64,000 bases of DNA, from NCBI GenBank assembly GCA_028015205.1, contig CM051508.1, forward strand, positions 13,348,001 to 13,412,000. Reading direction: 5' to 3'. A program made the position numbers and the translations under genes. This document shows positions 1 to 13,270 of the stretch, one piece after another. Every line of letters begins with the position of its first letter. Within the stretch, counting starts at the first letter, position 1. This DNA comes from Mytilisepta virgata. Taxonomy: Eukaryota > Mollusca > Bivalvia > Mytilida > Mytilidae. The notes beneath the pieces are model-generated. The model did not search any database, was not told the DNA's origin, and saw only the letters and a program-made list of their open reading frames with translations.

Positions 1-382
1 AACGGTTTTTTTCAGACCTGTCAAACAAGTCATGATTACGTCCATAAAACTTTAATAAGGATGACTCCAACTTAGGAGCAACATACCCCTGTCTGAGAAA
101 CATTTTTGCAAGGAGCCGGGATCTGACCAGGAAGTCAATGTATATGTCACAAGCTCTGGAATAATGTATGAGTTGTGAAATATATATTACATACGCCGGC
201 GCTTCTGGAATATTGCAGCTCAAAAATGGGAAGTTGACGATTGGAAAGTCAAAGTCATCCCGTTTGTCGTAAAGTTTTGTATTCAACCTTCCTCTGGTGT
301 CAATTTCGAGGTGAAGGTCAAGATAAGATGCAGACTTGGCAGTGTCTGTGGTATTCTTAATTTCGAGCTCATTGGGAAGAAC
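1..382 (-). pseudogene. Reverse-transcriptase element, C-terminal fragment
   Basis: Read on the minus strand from 382 to 1, one open frame without stops gives LPNELEIKNTTDTAKSASYL, then the DLHLEIDTRGRLNTKLYDKR block, NFPFLSCNIPEAPAY, YISQLIHYSRACDIYIDFL and LRQGYVAPKLESSLLKFYG. This is the conserved region just after the catalytic YxDD motif in a reverse-transcriptase family common in molluscs and chordates. It has no start codon, a stop just upstream, and is cut by the window edge. Clade not assigned. Confidence 0.7.
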
Positions 383-796
383 TTAATTGATGAAACAAAT
401 TTCTCACAATTTATAGCAAGATAAAGATGGATTGTGGATTTTTATTACTCTGTATTAAATGTTAATATATGTCAATAAGAGAATCTTTCAAAAAGCCAAA
501 AGATAAAAAAAAAGACAATGTCGGTGATACAATCAAACACACCTAAACAGTTGGTCTACAACTGTGTAACTTTGCATGTCCTAGTTTCATTCACAATAAA
601 AAGATCACATGACCTATTTTACGGTTCAATCAAGATGGTAAATGTTTAGGATCAGGTTTTTGATCACAAATTACTTTAGGGTTCCCACTCTTGTAGAGCT
701 GGTTAAGGTTATGGTTAATGTTAGGCTAACGTTATAATAGAATTTCTGTATATGGGGTTGCACCCCTAAAGTAAACGAAGGCCATGCAGGTTTTTT
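383..796. other. No recognised feature
   Basis: AT-rich sequence between the reverse-transcriptase fragment and the first hairpin-headed element. No reading frame, RNA gene or repeat that I can support. Confidence 0.5.
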
Positions 797-2255
797 AGCT
801 CACCTGACCCAAAGGGTCAAGTGAGCTTTTCTCATCACTTGGCGTCCGTCGTCCGGCGTCGTCCGTCGTCGTCCGGAGTCATCGTTAACATTTCACATTT
901 TGAACTTCTTCTAGAGAACCACTGAATGGAATAAAACCAAACATGGCATGAATGTTCCTCATGAGGTGCTGACCAAGTGTTGTTACTTTGTAGCCGATCC
1001 ATCATCCAAGATGGCCGCCAGCGGGGAACTTAGTTTAACATAGGACCCTATGGGAAATGCATACAAATGACTTCTTTTAGAGAACCACTGAATGGAATGA
1101 AACCAAACATGGCATGAATGTTCCTTATGAGGTGCTGACCAAGTGTTGTTACTTTGTAGCCGATCCATCATCCAAGATGGCGGCCAGCGGGGAACTTAGT
1201 TTAACATAGGACCCTATGGGAAATGCATACAAATGACTTCTTTTAGAGAACCACTGAATGGAATGAAACTAAATCTGGCATGAATGTTCCTTATGAGGTG
1301 CTGACCAAGTGTTGTTACTTTGTAGCCGATCCATCATCCAAGATGGCCGCCAGCGGGGAACTTAGTTTAACATAGGACCCTATGGGAAATGCATACAAAT
1401 GACTTCTTTTAGAGAACCACTGAATGGAATGAAACTAAATCTGGCATGAATGTTCCTTATGAGGTGCTGACCAAGTGTTGTTACTTTGTAGCCGATCCAT
1501 CATCCAAGATGGCTGCCAGCAGGGAACTTAGTTTAACATAGGACCCTATGGGAAATGCATACAAATGACTTCTTTTAGAGAACCGTTGAATGGAATGAAA
1601 CCAAACATGGCATGAATGTTCCTTATGAGGTGCTGACCAAGTGTTGTTACTTTGTAGCCGATCCATAATCCAAGTTGGCCGCCAGCGGGGAACTTAGTTT
1701 AACATAGGACCCTATGGGAAATGCATACAAATGACTTCTTTTAGAGAACCACTGAATGGAATGAAACTAAATCTGGCATGAATGTTCCTTATGAGGTGCT
1801 GACCAAGCGTTGTTACTTTGTAGCCGATCCATCATCCAAGATGGCTGCCAGCGGGGTACTAAGTTTAACATTGGACCCTATGGGAAATGCATACAAATGA
1901 CTTCTTTTAGAGAACCACTGAATGGAATGCAACAAAACATAGCATGAATGTTCCTTATGAGGTGCTGACCAAGTGTTGTTACTTTGTTGCCGATCCATCA
2001 TCCAAGATGTTTAGAAGTCTATCAGAAAATTGTAAAAAAAATTCTGAATGGTCACAACTTGACCACATATTCAAAAATAATAATGATAAGATGTCTTCAG
2101 TAGCTATTGTAAGACTACACTAAGATGACCTGTTTTTAATTTTAAATACTGTGTCAAATTAAACCAATCTTGGTCTCAATCATTATATAATTTTACATAA
2201 TTTCCAAAATCACATTAGATACAGGTGAGCGACACAGGCTCTTGAGAGCCTCTAG
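797..2255 (+). mobile_element. Hairpin-headed element with 166-bp tandem core (Helentron/pearl-like), copy 1
   Basis: Starts with a stem-loop head AGCTCACCTGACCC...GGGTCAAGTGAGCT, then a CGTCC-rich stretch, then about seven ~166-bp tandem units (904-2000; each has AGAGAACCACTGAATGG and TAGCCGATCCATCATCCAAG), then a unique tail. CAGGTGAGCG at 2222-2231 is the inverted copy of the head CGCT-CACCTG end. It is followed by a perfect hairpin AGGCTC-TTGA-GAGCCT (2236-2251) and CTAG. This resembles non-autonomous Helentron (HINE/'pearl') elements of bivalves: asymmetric terminal inverted repeats plus a 3' hairpin. No protein is encoded; short frames inside are artefacts of the repeat. Confidence 0.7.
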
Positions 2256-2544
2256 TTTTTGTTAGGGTTAAAATTCAAAAACTACTAGTAATAGCTAGGA
2301 TCCTAACTTGTTTAGAGATGCAACTGTGTGACGAGGTGAATAAACAGGCAAAATTTGAACGTGTTTATTGGTTTTGATTAGGGATAATATTTTCTTATCA
2401 TTGTACAGGTGGTAGATGGGAATTTTGTATAGAGACTTACCTCGCAGGGAACTCAAACTTCTATACCAAAAAGGTCATTCATATTGATTTTGATTCAGGT
2501 TTAATCTTTATATTTCGGTAACTATAAATGTAAGGACTTAAACA

Positions 2545-5500
2545 CACAGGTAAAACCATGACACAGGTGTTCGAACAGTCAAGGTAAAACCATGACACAG
2601 GTGTTTGAACAGTACAGGTAAAACCATGACACAGATGTGTTATCAGCACATATAAAACTATGGCACAGATGTGTTATCAGCACGGATAAAACTATGACAC
2701 AGATGTGTGAACAGTACAGGTAAAACCATGACACAGGTGTTTGAACAGTACAGGTAAAACCATGACACAGATGTGTTATCAGCACATATAAAACTATGGC
2801 ATAGATGTGTTATCAGCACGGATAAAACTATGACACAGATGTGTGAACAGTACAGGTAAAACCATGACACAGATGTGTTTGAACAGTACAGGTAAAACCA
2901 TGACACAGATGTGTTATCAGCACATATAAAACTATGGCACAGATGTGTTATCATCACGGATAAAACTATGACACAGATGTGTGAACAGTACAGGTAAAAC
3001 CATGACACAGGTGTTTGAACAGTACAGGTAAAACCATGACACAGATATGTTATCAGCACATATAAAACTATGACACAGATGTGTGAACAGTACAGTTAAA
3101 ACCATGACACAGGTGTTTGAACAGTACAGGTAAAACCATGACACAGATGTGTTATCAGCACATATAAAACTATGGCACAGATGTGTTATCAGCACGGATA
3201 AAACTATGACACAGATGTGTGAACAGTACAGGTAAAACCATGACACAGGTGTTTGAACAGTACAGGTAAAACCATGACACAGATGTGTTATCAGCACATA
3301 TAAAACTATGGCACAGATGTGTTATCAGCACGGATTAAACTATGACACAGATGTGTGAAAAGTACAGGTAAAACCATGACACAGGTGTTTGAACAGTACA
3401 GGTAAAACCATGACACAGATATGTTATCAGCACATATAAAACTATGGCACAGATGTGTTATCAGCACGAATAAAACTATGACACAGATGTGTGAACAGTA
3501 CAGGTAAAACTATGACACAGATGTGTGAACAGTACAGGTAAAACTATGACACAGATGTGTGAACAGTACAGGTAAAACCATGACACAGATGTGTGAACAG
3601 TACAGGTAAAACTATGACACAGATGTGTGAACATTACAGGTAAAACCATGACACAGATGTGTGAACAGTACAGGTAAAACTATGACACAGATGTGTGAAC
3701 AGTACAGGTAAAACCATGACACAGATGTGTGAACAGTACAGGTAAAACCATGATACAGATGTTTGAACAGTACAGGTAAAACCATGACACAGATGTGTGA
3801 ACAGTACAGGTAAAACCATGACACAGATGTGTTATCAGCACATATAAAACTATGGCACAGATGTGTTATCAGCACGGATAAAACTATGACACAGATGTGT
3901 GAACAGTACAGGTAAAACCATGACACAGGTGTTTGAACAGTACAGGTAAAACCATGACACAGATATGTTATCAGCACATATAAAACTATGGCACAGATGT
4001 GTTATCAGCACGGATAAAACTATGACACAGATGTGTGAACAGTACAGGTAAAACCATGACACAGGTGTTTGAACAGTACAGGTAAAACCATGACACAGAT
4101 GTGTTATCAGCACATATAAAACTATGGCACAGATGTGTTATCAGCACGGATAAAATTATGACACAGATGTGTGAACAGTACAGGTAAAACCATGACACAG
4201 GTGTTTGAACAGTACAGGTAAAACCATGACACAGATGTGTTATCAGCACATATAAAACTATGGCACAGATGTGTTATCAGCACGGATAAAACTATGACAT
4301 AGATGTGTGAACAGTACAGGTAAAACCATGACACAGGTGTTTGAACAGTACAGGTAAAACCATGACACAGATATGTTATCAGCACATATAAAACTATGGC
4401 ACAGATGTGTTATCAGCACGGATAAAACTATGACACAGATGTGTGAACAGTACAGGTAAAACTATGACACAGATGTGTGAACAGTACAGGTAAAACTATG
4501 ACACAGATGTGTGAACAGTACAGGTAAAACCATGACACAGATGTGTGAACAGTACAGGTAAAACTATGACACAGATGTGTGAACATTACAGGTAAAACCA
4601 TGACACAGATGTGTGAACAGTACAGGTAAAACTATGACACAGATGTGTGAACAGTACAGGTAAAACCATGACACAGATGTGTGAACAGTACAGGTAAAAC
4701 CATGACACAGATGTTTGAACAGTACAGGTAAAACCATGACACAGATGTGTGAACAGTACAGGTAAAACTATGACACAGATGTGTGAACAGTACAGGTAAA
4801 ACCATGACACAGATGTGTGAACAGTACAGGTAAAACTATGACACAGATGTGTGAACATTACAGATAAAACCATGACACAGATGTGTGAACAGTACAGGTA
4901 AAACTATGACACAGATGTGTGAACAGTACAGGTAAAACCATGACACAGATGTGTGAACAGTACCGGTAAAACCATGACACAGATGTGTGAACAGTACAGG
5001 TAAAACCATGACACAGGTGTTTGAACAGTACAGGTAAAACCATGACACACATGTGTTATCAGCACATATAAAACTATGGCACAGATGTGTTATCAGCACG
5101 GATAAAACTATGACACAGATGTGTGAACAGTACAGGTAAAACCATGACACAGGTGTTTGAACAGTACATGTAAAACCATGACACAGATGTGTTATCAGCA
5201 CATATAAAACTATGGCACAGATGTGTTATCAGCACGGATAAAACTATGACACAGATGTGTGAACAGTACAGGTAAAACCATGACACAGGTGTTTGAACAG
5301 TACAGGTAAAACCATGACACAGATATGTTATCAGCACATATAAAACTATGGCACAGATGTGTTATCAGCACGGATAAAACTATGACACAGATGTGTGAAC
5401 AGTACAGGTAAAACTATGACACAGATGTGTGAACAGTACAGGTAAAACCATGACATAGATGTGTGAACAGTACAGGTAAAACCATGACACAGATGTGTGA

Positions 5501-6235
5501 ACAGTACAGGTAAAACTATGACACAGATGTGTGAACATTACAGGTAAAACCATGACACAGATGTGTGAACAGTACAGGTAAAACTATGACACAGATGTGT
5601 GAACAGTACAGGTAAAACCATGACACAGATGTGTGAACAGTACAGGTAAAACCATGACACAGATGTTTGAACAGTACAGGTAAAACCATGACACAGATGT
5701 GTGAACAGTACAGGTAAAACTATGACACAGATGTGTGAACAGTACAGGTAAAACCATGACACAGATGTGTGAACAGTACAGGTAAAACTATGACACAGAT
5801 GTGTGAACATTACAGATAAAACCATGACACAGATGTGTGAACAGTACAGGTAAAACTATGACACAGATGTGTGAACAGTACAGGTAAAACCATGACACAG
5901 ATGTGTGAACAGTACCGGTAAAACCATGACACAGATGTGTGAACAGTACAGGTAAAACCATGACACAGATGTGTGAACAGTACAGGTAAAACTATCACAC
6001 AGATGTGTGAACAGTACAGGTAAAACTATCACACAGATGTGTGAACAGTACAGGTAAAACTATCACACAGATGTGTGAACAGTACAGGTAAAACTATCAC
6101 ACAGATGTGTGAACAGTACAGGTAAAACTATCACACAGATGTGTGACAGTACAGGTAAAGCCATGACACAGATGTGTTATCAACAAAAGTAAAACCACGA
6201 CACAGATGTGTGAACAATACCGTTAAAACTGTACC
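2545..6235. repeat. 34-bp satellite with 136-bp and 952-bp higher-order structure
   Basis: About 108 head-to-tail copies of a 34-bp unit (ACAGGTAAAACCATGACACA plus GATGTGTGAACAGT). Variants with ATCAGCACATATAAAAC and ATCAGCACGGATAAAAC alternate with the main type in four-unit blocks (136 bp; e.g. 3850, 3986, 4122). A larger 952-bp period (28 units) relates 3634, 4586 and 5538. Open frames across it are by-products of 34-bp periodicity, not genes. Each main-type unit carries CAGGTAAAA, a splice-donor-like string on the + strand. Confidence 0.95.
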
Positions 6236-6560
6236 AAATGAACTCTTGAAACATGAAACAGATGACTATCTAGATATTTTATATTGTTAATTACCAATTA
6301 GAAAAGGAAACTTCACAATTTGAAAGTTAAAATCACCACGCCTGTTATAAAGTTTTTACAGTCAATTATTGGATGTGTGTAGGTAATAAAACTTCTAGGT
6401 ATACGAACATTTTGTGCATCAAAATTGTCACCATAGAATTTACTTTATATAAAAACAAGAACCGATAGACAAAAAGAGGTGCCATAAAGTACATCCGATA
6501 ATCTGTTTAAAGAAATCCAACAAACTCAACATTTAATTGTAACAAGACAACTTAGGTCAC

Positions 6561-6808
6561 ACCAATTTTTTTTTTAGTTCTTTGGATTTTTGGACTAAGA
6601 TTTTTATTAGGCTAAGATTAAATTTACGTGCGGACCTAATTGTTTTTATCTAAAATATTGCAAAAAAAATCGAAGAAAACCCTATTTTTACCAAATTTTA
6701 GGAGCGGGCGAACACTTTTTAGTTTTAATTCCCTGAAAAATGAAGAATTTGGGTCGAATTTTCCGAAAATCGGAGCGGCGAAATCCAAAGAACTAAAAAT
6801 CAATTTGG
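6561..6808. mobile_element. Small TIR/fold-back element
   Basis: Inverted ends of ~28 bp: left 6561-6588 contains TAGTTCTTTGGATTT and right 6781-6808 contains AAATCCAAAGAACTA. Roughly 248 bp, no coding capacity. Target duplication not clear. Confidence 0.55.
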
Positions 6809-8129
6809 TATGGCCTTATCTATTGATAAGAACTAAGAAATATTCATCCCGATCGTAGCATGTATTGTGAATGTTCGGTAAACATGACAGGCTTATGGGC
6901 CGTCGTGATCTTGCTGTGGGACATAATATGTTCTGGCTCATCTACAACAGCAATAAAATGATATTAATCTCAGTGCCTATGTATTCCACCGGTGTTACAC
7001 GAGTTAATTTCTCATGTATCAACAGTAACAGTCTGCCATTCGATAGTTTCTCATTTGTCAACAGCACTACAGCAACTTAACACATGAGTGCATTTCGTCT
7101 TTTTCGAATGACTTCCGTTAATTGGATATGGCTCAGCAGGTTCAGTTGAGAACTCTACCTTGAATTTGTTTCGTGGTTTGAACTTTTTGTTCTGCATATG
7201 GTGATGTATCGTCATGATCAATCATGCAAGTTATCTGTTACGTTTATTGAAAATTTTATATGCGGATTAATGTTTATAGTGTGAGAGTTTGGTAAAAGGT
7301 AAAAGAATATTATTTTTTAATTTATACTTCATCAATTTTTGATACTCAGTCTTAAAAAGGCTAAATTGGAAACTATTTGTAAATATCTAATTAAACTATA
7401 TAGTTTAAGTTTCTCCATTTCAATGAAAACAAGGTTCAGTCTGGACAAGCTTCAGGTGCATATAAAGTATATATTCGAGCTTTTAAATATCGAGATTGCT
7501 ACTGTATATCGAACGGGAGATCATTTGAAAGAATGGCCGTTTCATGTAAACTAAATCCAAGCTATAGTACCACCATATGCTATATGAAATATTTTACTAC
7601 TAGGTAAAAATAGAAATATGGTCATTTTCAGGGTTTTTTGTTTGAAAAAAAATGGTCGGATAAACCTTAATTCGATAAGTTAATGGTGAGTTACAAGTCT
7701 TGGGCTGTTTCGGTGTACCTGTAAATTCGAGGAGTGATTTTAGGGAAGATTAAAGGAAACTGAGCTGACAAGGTAGTCCGAGAGTGCTCTGACGTCTGAC
7801 GTACGGCCTCTCGGACTACTGACAAGGGAGAGTGGCATATAATGACAACATTTGTTAAATCTGTTATCCATGTAATAATAACAATTCTTCTGTAATTATT
7901 ATTGGGTACGTGCTGCTTTTGCAGTGGAACATTTTTACTGCTACATTTTACCGAGTTTTGAATTTATTTCTTAAAAGAAAATTGAATTAATTAAGTTTTT
8001 TTTAAACTTTAACCCGTCAGACAATCTTTCACACGATTCAGTGTCATGTGAATTTACGTTCATTATCAGATTATTTTGATTCATTTATTTTATTTTATTT
8101 TATTTTATTTATTTCATTATTTTCTTATG
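6809..8129. other. No recognised gene
   Basis: AT-rich spacer. The only structure seen is a short inverted repeat at about 7770-7822 (GTAGTCCGAGAG ... CTCTCGGACTAC). Short open frames lack any recognisable motif. Confidence 0.5.
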
Positions 8130-8640
8130 TACCATGAGACTGATGCTGTTAACATGCTGGAATTTCTCATCGACAACATCTTTGTTGAGTTTGGAGGACA
8201 TGCAGATGTTTTTTTTTCAGCAAACGATCGGCATCAATGAGACCAACTGTGCGCCGCTTTTGGCCGACATGTTCTTGTTTTCATATGAAGCTGGGTTTTT
8301 ACATTTTGAATGAATCGGAAAGAAAAGAAACTAGCCTATTACTTTAATTTCATTTTCACCCTATATAGAGGATGTCTTGTCACTTAATAATCCTTACTTT
8401 AAGGATTACCTACACCTCATCTATCTCAACGCACATGTGATTTATATTGAGATTTTCTCGACACGGCGAGATTGCCGTCACATACTTCTAAGACAGGGTT
8501 ATGTTCAGTCTCTGTTAATTTCATCACTCCAAAAGTTTTACGGTCTTCATCACGAATTGATTGGCCGATACGAAGTTTCTATCTTGCGTATGAGACTATC
8601 TTCAGTTAAATTTCACGTCCTTCTGGAATTGACACACCAC
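8130..8640 (+). pseudogene. Decayed reverse-transcriptase fragment
   Basis: Pieces of the same reverse-transcriptase family as 1-382, in three shifting frames: MLEFLIDNIFVEFGG near 8150-8200; QQTIGI..TNCAPLLADMF near 8218-8275, where the family has GIPMG; YIEDVLSLNNPYFKDYLHLI near 8363-8420, in place of the catalytic YIDD; then LLRQGYV, SSLQKFYGLHHELIGRYEVS near 8485-8600. A segment between the last two is deleted. Frameshifts and the D-to-E change mean it cannot be active. Confidence 0.7.
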
Positions 8641-8750
8641 CGGACTTGACACCTCACCAGACTTGTCACTTCACTGAAAATGTAACAGGTGACGTAACGG
8701 AACAGAATATGCTTACCCTTCCGGAGCACCTGGTGTCACTCCCGTTTTTT

Positions 8751-10335
8751 AGCTCACCTGGCCAAAGGCCATGTGAGCTTTTGCCATCACTTGGCGTCCG
8801 TCGTCCGTCTATCGTCCGTCGTCCGTCCGTTGTTCGTCGTCCGTCCGTCCACCGTCCGTCGTTCGTCGTCCGTCGTCCGTAAACTTTCACATATTGATCA
8901 TCTCCTCTAAAACCAATGGAGCAAATTTAACCAAACTTTACAGGAATGATGTATAGAAGGTCCTTTACTAAGATTGCCGAAATTTTTCCGATCCGCCAAA
9001 AAAAAATGGCTGCCAGAGCAGGACATATAGTTTAACATTGGACCCTATGGGAAAATATGTTAAAGTTCATCTCCTCTGAAACTACTTGAGCAAATTTAAC
9101 CAAACTTTACAGGAATGATGTATGGAAGGTCCTTTACTAAGAATACCGAAATTTTTCCGATCCGCCAAAAAACATGGCTGCCAGAGCAGGACATAGTTTA
9201 ACATTGGAACCTATGGGAAAACAGGTTAAAGTTTATCTCCTCTGAAACTACTGGAGCAAATTTAAGCAAACTCTACAGGAATGATGTATGAAAGGTCCTT
9301 TACTAAGATTGCCGAATTTTTTCCGATCCGCCAAAAAAGATGACTGCAAGAGCAGGACATAATTTAACATTGGACCCTATGGGAAAACATGTTAAAGTTC
9401 ATCTCCTCTGAAACTACTTGAGCAAATTTAACCAAACTTTACAGGAATGATGTATGGAAGGTCCTTTACTAAGACTGCCGAAAATTTCCGATCCACCAAT
9501 TAAAACATGGCTGCCAGAGCAGGACATAGTTTAACATTGGACCCTATGGGAAAACAGGTTAAAGTTTATCTCCTCTGAAACTACTTGAGCAAATTTAACC
9601 AAACTTTACAGGAATGATGTATGGAAGGTTCTTTACTAAGATTGCCAAAATTTTTCCGATCCGCCATAAAACATGGCTACCAGCGCAGGACATATTTTAA
9701 CATTGGACTCTATGGGAAAATATGTTAAAGTTCATCTCCCCTGAAACTACTTGAGCAAATTTAACCAAACTTTACAGGAATGATGTATGGAAGGTCCTAT
9801 ACTGAGATTGTTGAAATTTTTTCGATCCGCTGTAAAACATTTCTGCCAGCGCAGGACATAGTTTAACATTGGACCCTATGGGAAAACATGTTAAAGTTCA
9901 TCTCCTCTGAAACTACTTGAGCAAATTTAACCAAACTGTTATGGAATGATGTATGGAAGATCCTTTAGAGGGATTGCTCATTTCGTTCGAATGCGACAAA
10001 CATCATGGCTGACAGCAGGAACATAGTTTTAACATACATGCCTATGGAAAAAACATATTTTGATCATCTCCTCTAAAACTATAATAGCAAATTGAATAAA
10101 ACTGTACTGGAATGATGTATGGAAGGTCATTTACAAAGTTGGCTCATTATGTTCAAATCTGAGAAAAACATGGCCACCAGAGGGAAAATACTTTTAACTT
10201 TGGACCCTATGAGAAAAATATATTTTGATCATCTGCTCTGAAACTTTTGAAGCAAATTCAACCAAAGGATTAATGGAAGTTTGTAGAAGCATTTTGTCAG
10301 GTGAGCGATACAGGCTCAGCCAACTGAGCATCTAG
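8751..10335 (+). mobile_element. Hairpin-headed tandem-core element, copy 2
   Basis: Head AGCTCACCTGGCC-AAA-GGCCATGTGAGCT forms a stem-loop, followed by a GTCCGTCC-rich tract and about nine ~167-bp units (8899-10290; TCTCCTCTGAAACTACTTGA, ACCAAACTTTACAGGAATGA). The tail has CAGGTGAGCG (10298-10307) and hairpin GCTCAG-CCAA-CTGAGC (10314-10329) followed by ATCTAG. Same architecture as 797-2255 but with a different hairpin sequence that is still fully paired. Confidence 0.7.
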
Positions 10336-13049
10336 TTTTATAAGAGTTCACATTGCTAGTTTCTGTGCTGCCTTGTTCTAGTTTTGTTTAAAATTTATTA
10401 TACGTTTTTTTTTATTCTTTTAGATATACATGTATCCGGCTTGTGGCATTTGTTTGTTGTGTTCCATTCTCCTGACTTTTTTTTCCTTGGACTTCGAATT
10501 TGTGGACTTTTACCATTTTTTGTCGATTCGGTATTCCTTTGTCGATATTATGTTTTCCATTATCATTATATTATATACACAATGATATATTTAAGATTGT
10601 TTTTCCCGGGGGTGGGGATCTTCCAGCACATTTGAACCCCGAATCCTTTCCAGACAAAATTTGACCATGTTACACACCCCATTACAGACGATCTGTGTCT
10701 AAAATAATACCCCTTTTTAACTAGCAATCCAAATATACATGTAGCTCATTGATATCCAGACTCGGCTTCAACTACTTGTCTTATGTTTGTTTTCTCCATG
10801 TTTATTTACATAAGTTTCTTTTTTAAAGGTGATTGTGACTGAAATTCTATGTTTCCCTCAAATTATAACCCCATTCCAGATAGTCCGATATAATCCCCTT
10901 TGTAAAAAAGAAAAAGTATACCCCTTTACAGTCGTTTTGCGAAAAAAATCCCCCCCCCCTTTTGTCAGAACATGCCTAACACCTCATATATAGTAAGTAC
11001 TCCCCCCCCCCCCCCCCCCCCCGGGTTTTTTTTCAAAGTCGGTTGCAGTCAACATATATTGTAAAAATAAGCTGACTGTAAAGAAAAGGTCTGAAGTTTT
11101 CATTAATTAATGAAATTGTTTCTAATGTTTTTACTGTATCATTCACGTATTGATTTCTTAAATTTAGTTCTTGAAAATGCCAATATAATTCAATATAGAA
11201 ATTTCATTCATGTCTATCTCATTCAAGCTTACTACATGCCGAGTTATCATATTTAATTTTTTTTAAATATAGTGCACGGCTTCTACTCAGTTCTATATTT
11301 AATGCTTTTCATCCTTATTATAAGCGATTAAGAAGGAACACGCTCGTCTGATTTCTGGTATTTTAATTCCCGGATTTGTGTTGGCGTTTATAACGTGAAT
11401 TTAATGGGTATTAATGTCAAGGTCATTACACAGTAACGGCAAGATGCTGCAACTGCAGAAGAAATTTAATTGATGGTTAGCTGTACAGAATCGAGGAAGG
11501 TTTAATTTTCAAGGTACTTAAATATTTCATACAAAAAATTTTTGCACAAGTTATAAAAATACTTGAAAGAATAATAAGGAAGAAAACACTGGCACTGACT
11601 ACTGTCCCACATACAACCTCCCTGCCCCTGGCAGGACCATTTCCGTTCTGTGATATCACTGCAATGGGAAAAACCCTGGCTTTAGCCGTGATCTCTAAGG
11701 ACAAGAACACTTTCTTTTTTGGTTCTTTTACGGATGAATATATATATTAATTTTTCATTTTAATATGCTGTTGGCGTGGCCAATGATGCTAGCACAGCAA
11801 TAGGACCACCCTTAAAAAATTGTTTGTTTGGCATTGCTGACCCACACTATCAGAAGGTGGGTAGGTAGGTAGGGAATTTTTTTTTTACATTTTAAAGCTT
11901 TATATTTTCAGACTGGTTTTTCACAGAATAAAGAGGAAGATATGACTTATTACAATTACACGCAAGGCCTGTACACCTACTTCTCAATTAACTGATTTGA
12001 ATCATTTAGTGTAGATTAGTTCGATTAATGCATATATGTGCATTAAATTGTAGATAAGTGTGGCAACATGTTTATTTGATTAATTTAATTTATTTAAGTC
12101 CTATGCATTGTGTGATGGTTGTTAGAGGATTTCTCTTTAAGCCAGTTATGTTTTGTAGATAAAAATTGAATTACAGGTCAGCGGAGTTCACTTGTCTTGC
12201 ATCTTGAGATTAATTGACCTTGTGCTGTTTTGATTTATTTATTGTTTCTGGGTTAAATATGATAGTTGTTTGAGATGGATAATTACGGAAATTATTGATG
12301 GTAAATAGATTGTTAAAATATGAAATATCACATGCTTACTACATGTAGTAATATAGGTAAATTTATATCGATAAAATCTCTTCATATTTTGAGGATAACA
12401 TCTTGATATAGTTTGTTGAGTTAACAGTAATGTTTGTTATTGTAGATCATTATAGGTAATATCTTGCTGGTAGTGTTAAATCAGTTGTTTTGTTCGACAT
12501 GTTAGTTTTCTATTATCAATAATAGTTTTGGTTTATTTGAATTAAAATTTACCATATTTCGGATTTCCCCAATCCGGGAGATAAAAACCATTGTGGTTTA
12601 ATAGGACAGTATATGGTGTTGCCATTTTAGTGTTTAGTAGAATAAATACTTTTTTTAAGATTATTTAAACTTAAGGTTTTAGATTTTTATTTTCAATGTA
12701 TGCATTTTAGCTGAAGTTACATATTGCGCCAAGTTTTTGTATGCAACCATCGGTGTTCTTTGAAACAATTGGTTAGCTAGTTCATTTTCAGTAATGAGAT
12801 GCCTGTGTTTTCGGATTAATTTTGGTAGATGTCGTAAACCACTGTCATATTTTGTCGTAAGAACTAGCGGAATATTTGTGTTAGATTTTTTCTTATATTC
12901 AAGAGTTTTCGCCCTTGCAAAATGTTCGTTGATTTGATTATGGAATTGATTTCTTTTGCTTTATATCCTCTTATTAAGAATCGTTGGATAGTTAGTTCGA
13001 TTTCTTGTTTTCTTTGCCAAACAAATGAAATTTTATTTTAGGCCTAGCC
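10336..13049. other. No recognised gene; poly(C) tract
   Basis: AT-rich sequence with a run of 21 C at 11002-11022. A short block at 11764-11810 (ATGCTGTTGGCGTGGCCAAT) is shared with the dispersed repeat at 24534. The region before 14895 should contain the GPD2 promoter and 5' non-coding exon, but nothing singles them out. Confidence 0.5.
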
Positions 13050-13258
13050 CTTTTAAGATACTCATTTCTGGTATCACGATTCTGATTCTAAAATTATAAT
13101 TTGAAGCAAGTTATTTCCCCTCAGTTTCCAGCAAACAAAACTTTTTCTAGCCTTAGTATGTAGCACAATATGGCTGCCCCCATTAAACAAAGACTTTTCT
13201 AAATGACCCATATGTAGAAAATGCATATGCTCCAATAGCGCTTGCTATTAACCACTTT
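13050..13258. repeat. Dispersed repeat (shared with 24534-24790)
   Basis: Shares long near-identical stretches with 24580-24790: TCATTTCTGGTATCACGATT, AATTTGAAGCAAGTTATTTC, TAGTATGTAGCACAA and ATGTAGAAAATGCATATGCT. Non-coding, class unknown. Confidence 0.65.
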
Positions 13259-13270
13259 ATACATTTTACA

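Noticed and set aside
2579..5998. Many 60-130-codon minus-strand open frames rich in CHSF/SWFYLYCS repeats
   Set aside because: They are the 34-bp satellite read through; period 34 rotates frames and no start, splice or family signal exists.
2545..6235. CRISPR-like array
   Set aside because: Units are contiguous 34-bp repeats with no unique spacers, in a eukaryotic genome.
11340..11510. Possible 5' non-coding exon of GPD2
   Set aside because: Less AT-rich and followed by donor-like GGTTTAAT/AAGGTACTT, but nothing separates it from background without transcripts.
11477..11710. 77-codon minus frame and an overlapping + frame with CDITAMGKTLALAVISKDKN
   Set aside because: The + frame has coding-like composition but I recognise no family, and it is short without clear borders. 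Left unannotated.
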